A stretch of DNA of 45,008 bases from Chitinophagaceae bacterium (GTDB lineage Bacteria > Bacteroidota > Bacteroidia > Chitinophagales > Chitinophagaceae). Positions 33,883 to 40,067 of the stretch are shown here, piece by piece (the first letter of the stretch is position 1; each line of letters starts with the position of its first letter). Under the pieces are notes generated by a model. That model had not been told where the DNA came from and made no database searches. It worked only from the letters and a program-made list of their open reading frames with translations. Made by a program: the position numbers and the translations under genes. The DNA lies in the NCBI GenBank assembly GCA_016786745.1, contig JAEUVS010000018.1, forward strand, positions 1 through 45,008. Direction: 5' to 3'.

Positions 33883-34134
33883 TCAACTCAAAAAATTATC
33901 AGTTTCGAATTTCTTTTGTTTTATTTTTTTGTTCAGCCTGTAGGCGCGTATAAGAAGAGGAATAGCCGCTACCGACCACACAAAGAAAAACAACAGCGTT
34001 CCGAAGTTGTATGCGTTGGTTTCCCTGTCGTTTATCAATGGATACCCGGTTTCTTTCACAAACGCGATTAGCAGCAACTGGACGAGTAAACAAACGATAC
34101 CGGCAATAAGAAAAATGTAAAAGCGTGTTTTCAT
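33883..34134 (-). CDS. Small two-helix membrane protein
   Basis: An 83-residue protein: helix 1 at about 5-26, a polar loop of about 18 residues (KETGYPLINDRETNAYN), helix 2 at about 45-63, and a basic tail (RAYRLNKKIKQKK) that should be cytoplasmic. The plan equals that of the 87-residue protein at 5962-6225. Not recognised. It is divergent from the small lipoprotein gene at 34226. Confidence 0.65.
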   Translation of the reverse strand: MKTRFYIFLIAGIVCLLVQLLLIAFVKETGYPLINDRETNAYNFGTLLFFFVWSVAAIPLLIRAYRLNKKIKQKKFETDNFLS

Positions 34135-34201
34135 TGCGCAAAAACATTTCTAAATTAAGAAATAGTTGATCGTATTGGATATTTTGGGTGATGTTTTCGT
34201 T

Positions 34202-34209
34202 TAATTTTG
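34202..34209 (+). promoter_or_regulatory. -7 box of the lipoprotein/DUF1493 pair
   Basis: TAATTTTG is a perfect TAnnTTTG, 16 bp before the ATG at 34226, so the leader would be about 12 nt. Confidence 0.55.
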
Positions 34210-34225
34210 AATACAAACATTATTC

Positions 34226-34498
34226 ATGAAGCCCTTCCTCTTCGCACTACTTGCGATCATTTTAATCAGCTGCGGCGATTCGGGTGAAGATATCACCAGC
34301 CAGCAACTTCAGCTTCAAAGTAAAATTGATTCTATAGACCAGGTGCACGATTCTCTATCCACTATTATAGAAACTTCCAGTGATATGCGTACAGATGAGT
34401 TGGTGAGAATGCAATTGCTTATAAAAAAGCTGGATGAGGAAAGAGCATACCTGTTAAAGTCGTACGATTCGCTTGAAAAGCAGTTAAGGAGGAATTAG
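34226..34498 (+). CDS. Small coiled-coil lipoprotein
   Basis: A 90-residue lipoprotein (lipobox LISC, Cys16). The mature part is almost wholly helical with heptad-like spacing and repeated Asp/Ser/Leu positions (KIDSIDQVHDSLSTI, LLIKKLDEERAYLLKSYDSL). It should form a coiled coil anchored to a membrane. Function is unknown. Its stop overlaps the start of the next gene by one base, so both are made from one message. Confidence 0.75.
   Translation: MKPFLFALLAIILISCGDSGEDITSQQLQLQSKIDSIDQVHDSLSTIIETSSDMRTDELVRMQLLIKKLDEERAYLLKSYDSLEKQLRRN
34486..34492 (+). promoter_or_regulatory. Strong Shine-Dalgarno before a GTG start
   Basis: AAGGAGG lies 5 bases before the GTG at 34498. Strong Shine-Dalgarno sites are rare in Bacteroidota. 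This one decides the GTG start and overlaps the end of the lipoprotein gene. Confidence 0.7.
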
Positions 34499-34911
34499 TG
34501 CGGCAATACACCATCAGCGATATAATTGATTTTGTAGAAAAAGAAACCAGCTCCCGGGAAGTGACACCGGATACGGATATATTTTATGATCTTGACTGTG
34601 TTGAGGATGATTTTGGCGATCTTATGGAAAAGTATAGCGAAAAATTCGGAGTAGATTTAGCTAATTATATATGGTTCTTTCATTGTGATGAAGAGGGGCA
34701 GAATTTCGGAGGGATGTTTTTTAAGCCGCCATACGCGAGAGTTGACCGTATTCCTCTAACTCCGAAAATCTTGTTATTGTACGCAAACACCGGTATTTGG
34801 AACATGACTTATCCAAGGCACAGGATACCCCGGAAGCGCCTGGACATTTTAATTAACAAAATTATTGTTGGACTTTTTCTGGTCTTCCTTTTGTACTATT
34901 TTCTCAGGTAA
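34498..34911 (+). CDS. DUF1493-family protein with C-terminal membrane helix
   Basis: A 137-residue protein from a GTG start set by the Shine-Dalgarno just before it. Residues 1-75 resemble DUF1493 (acyl-carrier-like fold): TPDTDIFYDLDCVEDDFGDLMEKYSEKFGVDL and a following YIWFF. A single transmembrane helix closes the protein (about 117-136), unusual for the family, which is normally soluble. The phosphopantetheine Ser of true carrier proteins is not evident. It is co-translated with the small lipoprotein, so both may act at the membrane. Confidence 0.7.
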   Translation: MRQYTISDIIDFVEKETSSREVTPDTDIFYDLDCVEDDFGDLMEKYSEKFGVDLANYIWFFHCDEEGQNFGGMFFKPPYARVDRIPLTPKILLLYANTGIWNMTYPRHRIPRKRLDILINKIIVGLFLVFLLYYFLR

Positions 34912-34919
34912 AGTTCCAT

Positions 34920-35180
34920 TCATTTCTTCTTCGATTTTTCGAGTTTTACGCCACCTAGGATGTGAAGCGTAATAGTTGCTTCCGTGGTTTCCCACTGAAT
35001 ATCGAACGGCATCGGATCTTTTGCTTTCGTTCTTTTATCCGCTTCTTCAAGAATTTCAAAGTTTTCTATCAAATCGCCCTGCTTGTATAAAACAGTTTTC
35101 AATGGCTCGTCGATAACTTTCTTATTCTTTGCCGGAACCTTCTTTGCAGGGTTCTTTTTAGCGGCCTTTTTCTTTGCCAT
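34920..35180 (-). CDS. Lysine-rich small protein
   Basis: An 86-residue protein. Residues 1-24 are a Lys/Ala/Pro tail (MAKKKAAKKNPAKKVPAKNK) like the tails of histone-H1-like DNA-binding proteins. The rest (25-86) looks like a small folded domain with strands (TVLYKQGDL, ATITLHILGGVKL). Nucleic-acid binding is a reasonable guess from charge only. It is convergent with the DUF1493 gene, the ends 8 bp apart. Confidence 0.65.
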   Translation of the reverse strand: MAKKKAAKKNPAKKVPAKNKKVIDEPLKTVLYKQGDLIENFEILEEADKRTKAKDPMPFDIQWETTEATITLHILGGVKLEKSKKK

Positions 35181-35255
35181 GACAGAATGCTTTGTGAATG
35201 TAATTTGAAAGTGATCCTGTTTAACATTGCAATTTCCGAACCACCGGCTGAGGTT

Positions 35256-35263
35256 TATATTTG
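35256..35263 (+). promoter_or_regulatory. -7 box directly before the AraC gene start
   Basis: TATATTTG lies 3 bp before the ATG at 35267. Transcription would begin at the start codon, giving a leaderless message. Confidence 0.55.
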
Positions 35264-35266
35264 AAG

Positions 35267-36127
35267 ATGCAAAAAATACCCGTCCGGCGATTAACGGACA
35301 GCCCTAACCGGCCATCTTCTCCCGGGATGTTCAAGATACGCGAGGTCGCCAGCCTCCTAAAAGGCACCGACCTAATTCAACCTCTTCACAGGCACGACTT
35401 TTATTTCATCCTCGCTTTGAGAAAAGGTAAAGGGTTACATGAAATTGATTTCTCACCTTATAAGATCACGGATAACTGCGTATTTATTTTACGTCCCGGC
35501 CAGGTGCACCGTCTCGAATTGAGAGCGGGAAGCACGGGCTACCTCGTTGAGTTTAATGCTGAATTTCTTCATCCAATCAATCGCGACTCTGCCGATCGCC
35601 TGAGAAAGGCGGGTTACAAAAATTTCTGCAAGGTTGCAGAACAAAACTTCAATAAGCTGGATAATTGCCTGAAGTACATGTTTCACGAATTCACTGGCCG
35701 AAGTGAGGGCCACCTTGCTATTATTAAGGCCAATATTGATATTTTTTTACTTGAATTGAACAGGGAAAAGGCACACCCGGAACCGTCAACAAAGATCGGC
35801 TCATATACACAGGAACGCTTCGAAGAATTTTTGGATTTTTTGGAACAGCACATCGCAAGCCGCAAAGAAGTGGCTCATTATACCCAGTTGATGAATCTTT
35901 CTTCATATCAGCTAAATGAAATTTGTAAAACCGCAGTTGGCAAAACACCTTCCCGGCTTATTAATGAACGAATAATACTGGAAGCGAAAAGACATTTACT
36001 GGCAACGTCGAACCAGGTAAAAGAAATAGCGGACCAGCTAGGTTATGAGGATGTTTCTTACTTCATCAGGTTTTTCAGGAAACATACAGGGCACTCACCC
36101 GAAGTTTTCAGGACAAGTTTAATGTAG
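35267..36127 (+). CDS. AraC-family transcription regulator with cupin-like sensor
   Basis: I use the ATG at 35267 (286 residues), because the residues after it (KIPVRRL) fit the start of Bacteroidota relatives; a TTG two codons upstream is less likely. Residues 30-120 are the cupin-like sensor (QPLHRHDFYFILALRKGKG, FILRPGQVHRL). Residues 185-286 hold the two helix-turn-helix units (YQLNEICKTAVGKTPSRLI and VKEIADQLGYEDVSYFIRFFRKHTG). The ligand is unknown. Its likely targets are the two genes that follow, 36292 and 36514, an inference from gene order. Confidence 0.92.
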   Translation: MQKIPVRRLTDSPNRPSSPGMFKIREVASLLKGTDLIQPLHRHDFYFILALRKGKGLHEIDFSPYKITDNCVFILRPGQVHRLELRAGSTGYLVEFNAEFLHPINRDSADRLRKAGYKNFCKVAEQNFNKLDNCLKYMFHEFTGRSEGHLAIIKANIDIFLLELNREKAHPEPSTKIGSYTQERFEEFLDFLEQHIASRKEVAHYTQLMNLSSYQLNEICKTAVGKTPSRLINERIILEAKRHLLATSNQVKEIADQLGYEDVSYFIRFFRKHTGHSPEVFRTSLM

Positions 36128-36140
36128 TTTCAAATTTGCT

Positions 36141-36184
36141 TCTCCGCCAATCCCTCACACCGCCTTCGGCGGGTTCGGGATGAC
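36141..36184. repeat. REP-like palindromic element, short copy
   Basis: It begins TCTCCGCC and ends GGGATGAC, with an inner hairpin CCGCC/GGCGG (36160-36173). The same ends, and the A/T-rich flank before them, occur at 37461-37523. It lies between the AraC stop and the promoter of the next gene. Confidence 0.75.
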
Positions 36185-36248
36185 ACGCTGGTTTTTAATA
36201 GTACCATTTAACTTAATTTTTGTCCTATCAGCGCGCAACCAGGCAAAA

Positions 36249-36256
36249 TACCTTTG
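36249..36256 (+). promoter_or_regulatory. -7 box of the small membrane protein gene
   Basis: TACCTTTG is a perfect TAnnTTTG. It rules out the two upstream in-frame Met codons (36220 and 36259) and leaves a leader of about 29 nt to the ATG at 36292. Confidence 0.6.
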
Positions 36257-36291
36257 TGATGAAAATTATTTATCACATCAAAGACAATTAC

Positions 36292-36507
36292 ATGAAAACA
36301 AAAATGAAATTAATCGCCTCGTTAAAAATATGGGTTGTTATCTATCCCTCTATAACTTTGTTTTTCGTGGTATTCGGAAAGCAATTATCTGCAATGCCGT
36401 TGTACATAAGAACCTTTCTCTTAACAGCCATACTTGTGCCGTGGATAGTGTTTGTCGGCGTACCTCTTGTTGACTCCCTTTTTCGCAGGATCTCTTCAAA
36501 AAAATAA
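36292..36507 (+). CDS. Small two-helix membrane protein
   Basis: With the start at 36292 the product has 71 residues: a basic N-terminus (MKTKMKLIASLK), helix 1 at about 12-28, helix 2 at about 37-59, and a basic tail (RRISSKK). Longer starts are ruled out by the -7 box inside them. The segment PLYIRTFLLTAILVPWIVFVG looks well conserved in character, but I cannot name the family. It precedes the flavoprotein gene by 6 bp and is surely on the same message. Confidence 0.7.
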   Translation: MKTKMKLIASLKIWVVIYPSITLFFVVFGKQLSAMPLYIRTFLLTAILVPWIVFVGVPLVDSLFRRISSKK

Positions 36508-36513
36508 ATCGAA

Positions 36514-37422
36514 ATGAACCAGGAAACCGATTTCGATGTCATCATTATTGGTGGAAGCTATTCCGGGCTCGCGGCTGCTATGGCCCTCGGCAGGGCACTA
36601 AGAACAGTATTGATAATAGATGATGGCAAACCATGTAACCGTCAAACACCATATTCACACAACTTTTTAACGCAGGACGGCGTACCACCGATGGAGATTG
36701 CTGAACAAGCAATTGCTCAGTTAAAAGCGTACCACACGGTGCAATTTTTCAAAGGGTGGGCCGAGCATGCCATAAAAACACATCGTGGTTTTGAAATCCG
36801 CGTAACAGGCAACTACACATTCGTGGCAAAAAAAGTAATTTTTGCAACCGGCATTAAAGACGATTTTCCTGGTATCAAAGGCTTTTCGGAATGCTGGGGA
36901 ATATCGGTTTTGCATTGTCCTTATTGTCATGGTTATGAAGTACGGGATCAAAAGACAGGCATTCTCATCATTGAAGAATATAATTTTGACTTCTGTAAAC
37001 TTATTTCAAACTGGACCAAAGATTTGACCGTGTTCACAAACGGGTTGCCGCAACTTACAACCGAACAGGCAGAACTGCTTAACAGCCACAGCATCAATAT
37101 CATTGAAAAACCGGTTGAAATGTTTCGTCATCAAAATGGACACATTGAAAGTGTTGTCTTTAAAGATGGAACTGAATCTCCTTTGGAAGCGCTTTATGCG
37201 CCTGTTCAGTTTAAACAACATTGCCCGATCCCTGAACTTATCGGCTGCGAGTTGGCTGACGACGGATATATCAAGGTCGATTTACTTCAGCAAACGACCG
37301 TCGAAGGTGTTTTCGCTTGCGGCGACAACACTTCGCGCATGAGGACAGTTGCAAATGCTGTTGGTATGGGAACAACCGCCGGGATGGTGGCAAGCAAGAA
37401 GTTGATTCTTGAAGAATTTTGA
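36514..37422 (+). CDS. Thioredoxin-reductase-like FAD oxidoreductase with altered NAD(P)H motif
   Basis: A 302-residue flavoprotein: FAD-binding GGSYSGLAAAMALGRA (13-28), ATGIKDDFPGI (111-121), redox pair Cys135-Pro-Tyr-Cys138 in HCPYCHGYE, and the C-terminal FAD motif GVFACGDNT (265-273). The NADPH half should carry a GxGxxA/G motif near 150-157, but the sequence reads GILIIEEYNFDF, so the dinucleotide loop is lost or rebuilt. It may take electrons from another donor or be inactive. It is co-transcribed with a two-helix membrane protein, preceded by an AraC regulator and bracketed by REP-like repeats. Confidence 0.88.
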   Translation: MNQETDFDVIIIGGSYSGLAAAMALGRALRTVLIIDDGKPCNRQTPYSHNFLTQDGVPPMEIAEQAIAQLKAYHTVQFFKGWAEHAIKTHRGFEIRVTGNYTFVAKKVIFATGIKDDFPGIKGFSECWGISVLHCPYCHGYEVRDQKTGILIIEEYNFDFCKLISNWTKDLTVFTNGLPQLTTEQAELLNSHSINIIEKPVEMFRHQNGHIESVVFKDGTESPLEALYAPVQFKQHCPIPELIGCELADDGYIKVDLLQQTTVEGVFACGDNTSRMRTVANAVGMGTTAGMVASKKLILEEF

Positions 37423-37460
37423 AAGACCGCTTTTGGGTAGCGTCTCAATTTGAAATTTTG

Positions 37461-37610
37461 CGTCTCCGCCGATCCCTCGCAGAGTTTACCCTGAGGCTAT
37501 AGCCCGAATGGGCTCGGGATGACAGTAAAGACCCTGACGTCATCCCGAACCGGGCCCGTTCGGTCTTCGACCTCAGGGTAAACTCCGCGAGTGTGAGGGA
37601 TCAGCAGAGA
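37461..37610. repeat. Large imperfect palindrome made of two inverted REP-like elements
   Basis: The arm 37461-37523 (TCTCCGCC...GGGATGAC) and the arm 37539-37610 (GTCATCCC...GGGATCAGCAGAGA) are inverted copies separated by 15 bp. Shared blocks are GTTTACCCTGAGG / CCTCAGGGTAAAC and TCGGGATGAC / GTCATCCCGA. The left arm also matches 36141-36184. Elements of this design are dispersed in many Bacteroidota and proteobacterial genomes. It lies between a flavoprotein gene and a DinB-like gene and could form a very stable hairpin. Confidence 0.85.
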
Positions 37611-37705
37611 TGTTCCGTTAAAAAATAAAATTGCGACACTACCGCCTTTTGCCATCGTTCCCACAACTCCGTTGAAGTCGCTAATTTTACTGCTCAAAAC
37701 TATCA

Positions 37706-38284
37706 ATGAGCAGCAATTTCATCGACAGCAGTATCAAGCAATTCAAATATTATAAATGGCTCGCAGAAAGAGCCATCGAGCAGGTAAGCGATGAACAACT
37801 GAACCAGCAATATAATTCGCAGTCGAACAGCATCGCTATGATCATGCGTCACATGTCGGGCAACATGTTATCGCGGTTTACCAATTTTCTTACTGAAGAT
37901 GGAGAAAAACCGTGGCGCAACCGCGATGCTGAGTTTGAAACGGGCTCCAGTTCGAGATCCGATTTAATAGAAGAGTGGGAGCGTGCCTGGCAATGTCTTT
38001 TCACATCGATTGAAAACCTGCAGAATAATGATCTTGAAAAACTTGTGTACATCCGCAACCAGGGGCATACCGTGATGGAAGCCATCCAGCGCCAGCTTGC
38101 CCATTACCCTTATCATGTCGGGCAGATTGTTTTTCTTGCAAAGATGCAGGCGCAGCACTGGAAATCGCTATCAATTGCCCGCGGCCAGTCAAACGATTAT
38201 AATAGTGAAAAATTCGCGCGCGAGAAAATGCGGGGACACTTTACGGATGAAATACTCAAGAAGGATCCGGAGAATGATTTATAA
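37706..38284 (+). CDS. DinB-like (DUF1572) four-helix protein
   Basis: A 192-residue protein of the DinB/DUF1572 superfamily: an N-terminal helix (IKQFKYYKWLAERAIEQ), His49 in IMRHM, and His133 and His137 in LAHYPYHVGQIVFL, the three metal ligands expected for this four-helix fold. The family includes thiol transferases and DNA-damage-induced proteins, but this subgroup has no defined reaction. It precedes the second sigma gene by 29 bp on the same strand; co-transcription is possible. TAATTTTA (37682-37689) is a 7-of-8 -7 box. Confidence 0.88.
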   Translation: MSSNFIDSSIKQFKYYKWLAERAIEQVSDEQLNQQYNSQSNSIAMIMRHMSGNMLSRFTNFLTEDGEKPWRNRDAEFETGSSSRSDLIEEWERAWQCLFTSIENLQNNDLEKLVYIRNQGHTVMEAIQRQLAHYPYHVGQIVFLAKMQAQHWKSLSIARGQSNDYNSEKFAREKMRGHFTDEILKKDPENDL

Positions 38285-38313
38285 TTTACTAAATTTATTT
38301 CGCCATTTCTGAC

Positions 38314-38913
38314 TTGGAGCAAAATTCAACATATTACGAAAACCTGCTGTTGCAGCAATTAAAAGCCGGTAGTGCAAGCGCTTTCACAACGCTGTATAAC
38401 ATGTACAGCGAACGTTTATACTACAACGTTTTTTCGCTGGTAAAGGACCGAAATACCGCGGAAGAACTGGTGCAGGATATCTTTTCGAAAATATGGAAGC
38501 AAAGGGCCAATATTTCCATCGAAAAATCTTTTTCTTCCTATCTTTTTGCTGCCAGCCGAAACAGGGTGTTCGACTTCTTCAAGCAGCTTCGGCGGAATCA
38601 CGAATTATATTCACGTATCAAAGCGATAGCCTCAGAAAATTACAGCCATATCGAGGAAGCGTTGCTCAGACGTGAGAACCAGCATTTGCTGCAGCGCGCC
38701 ATCGAAACGCTGCCGCCACAGCGCCGCCGCGCATTTGAGCTGTGTAAAATCGAGGGTCTTTCCTACCGCCAGGCAGGGGAGGTGATGGGCATATCCATTT
38801 CTACCGTAAAGGACCATATGGCCACTGCCCTCGACGCCATCAGGACCTACATTTCCAAAAACAGCGAAATCGCCGCCTTTTTAATTATTTTTTTCTGGAA
38901 CCCGCCGGTTTAG
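38314..38913 (+). CDS. ECF RNA polymerase sigma factor, second Sus locus
   Basis: A 199-residue sigma factor. There is no ATG between the upstream in-frame stop (38290) and the conserved part, so the start is the TTG at 38314. Region 2 is at about 22-92 (TTLYNMYSERLYYNVF, EELVQDIFSKIWKQR). Region 4 is at about 130-182 (LPPQRRRAFELCKIEGLSYRQAGEVMGISISTVKDHMATA). It ends in a hydrophobic tail. FecR, SusC and SusD follow, so it should drive this locus on a signal from SusC. The TTG start implies weak translation, which may keep its level low. Confidence 0.94.
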   Translation: MEQNSTYYENLLLQQLKAGSASAFTTLYNMYSERLYYNVFSLVKDRNTAEELVQDIFSKIWKQRANISIEKSFSSYLFAASRNRVFDFFKQLRRNHELYSRIKAIASENYSHIEEALLRRENQHLLQRAIETLPPQRRRAFELCKIEGLSYRQAGEVMGISISTVKDHMATALDAIRTYISKNSEIAAFLIIFFWNPPV

Positions 38914-38943
38914 GATTTCGGCAGTCTTTATGAAAAGCACAAT

Positions 38944-39981
38944 TTGCAAGTCCCTCAATTTTTTGCTGATCTATTCAGGAAATACCTCGACAATACCTGT
39001 TCACCTGAGGAGGCTGAATACTTTCTGTCGCTCGTAAATTCAGATGAATACCGCGCATATGCAGCGTTGCTGATTGACAGGCTGATAAGTGGTGTTCCGG
39101 AAGCTCATAACCGCGAGCATGACCTGAAAGCGCGACTCGATCAGCGTTTGCACCTTATCCTCGAAAATGATTATTCAACCACATTTGAACCCGCGCCTGT
39201 AAAAAGATTGCGGCCATGGCGATGGGTGGCGGCGGCAAGTATAGTGGTAATGGTGGCTGCGGCCGTTTACTACTGGATGCTTCCGCAACAACAACCACAG
39301 CTTGCGGCTAACCATTCACTTTCTTTTACGCCATCGGTAAATTATACGAGGTATCTCACATTGCCCGACGGAAGCACAGTTGTGCTTCATTCCGGAAGCA
39401 AACTCGAGTTTCCCTCATCGTTTACAGGAGCCACCCGCGAAGTAATCCTTGAGGGCGAAGCATATTTCGATATCAGCCATGACCCGGGTAAGCCCTTTAT
39501 CATACATACCGGCAAGGTGAAAACGACCGTACTCGGAACAGCATTTAATATCAAAGCAGACGAAAAGCACGTAGTGGTATCGGTAACACGAGGCAAGGTG
39601 AGGGTGGAAACCGGCTCTGAGGTGCTGGCGGTGCTGGCACCCAATGAACAGGTAGAGTTTAATTTGCCGGAAGAAAAAACAAAACAGCAAAAGGTAAACG
39701 CAAATAATATCGTGACCGACTGGACAAAAGAAGACATGGTTTTCAATGGCAACACCTTTGAAGAGATCGCAGGCATGCTTAGCAAACGTTACGGCGTGAA
39801 TGTGCAGGTGAATAACGAATCGCTGAAGAATTGTAAAGTGCGCGCTTCATTTTCGGGAACTGAAAAGCTCGAATACGTAGCCAGTATACTTTGTGGAATC
39901 AAGAATGGTGAATATGAGCAACTGAAAGACGGAACGATAGTGCTGAACGGTGAAGGTTGTGACGGGCCGTCAAAAGAGTAA
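38944..39981 (+). CDS. FecR-family anti-sigma factor, second Sus locus
   Basis: A 345-residue protein with a TTG start at 38944; an ATG at 38930 is in another frame. The cytoplasmic part covers 1-90, the membrane helix about 93-112 (VAAASIVVMVAAAVYYW), the FecR domain about 135-235 (YLTLPDGSTVVLHSGSKLEFPSSF, VILEGEAYFDISHD), and the C-terminal DUF4974 about 265-340. It is shorter than the first FecR (417 residues), mainly in the segment after the helix. It should hold the sigma factor until the STN domain of the next protein signals. Confidence 0.95.
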   Translation: MQVPQFFADLFRKYLDNTCSPEEAEYFLSLVNSDEYRAYAALLIDRLISGVPEAHNREHDLKARLDQRLHLILENDYSTTFEPAPVKRLRPWRWVAAASIVVMVAAAVYYWMLPQQQPQLAANHSLSFTPSVNYTRYLTLPDGSTVVLHSGSKLEFPSSFTGATREVILEGEAYFDISHDPGKPFIIHTGKVKTTVLGTAFNIKADEKHVVVSVTRGKVRVETGSEVLAVLAPNEQVEFNLPEEKTKQQKVNANNIVTDWTKEDMVFNGNTFEEIAGMLSKRYGVNVQVNNESLKNCKVRASFSGTEKLEYVASILCGIKNGEYEQLKDGTIVLNGEGCDGPSKE

Positions 39982-39983
39982 GG

Positions 39984-40025
39984 AACTAAAAACCCCTCCG
40001 TCCGTGGAAAGATTGAAGGGGTTAG
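39984..40025 (+). other. Hairpin between fecR and susC
   Basis: AACCCCT (39991-39997) pairs with AGGGGTT around a 20-base loop, with possible extension by AACTA/TAGTT. No T-run follows. It may attenuate SusC expression or protect its message; it is not a clear terminator. Confidence 0.35.
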
Positions 40026-40067
40026 TTAATAAACATTAAATAATAACATTTAAACCATTTGCAATTT

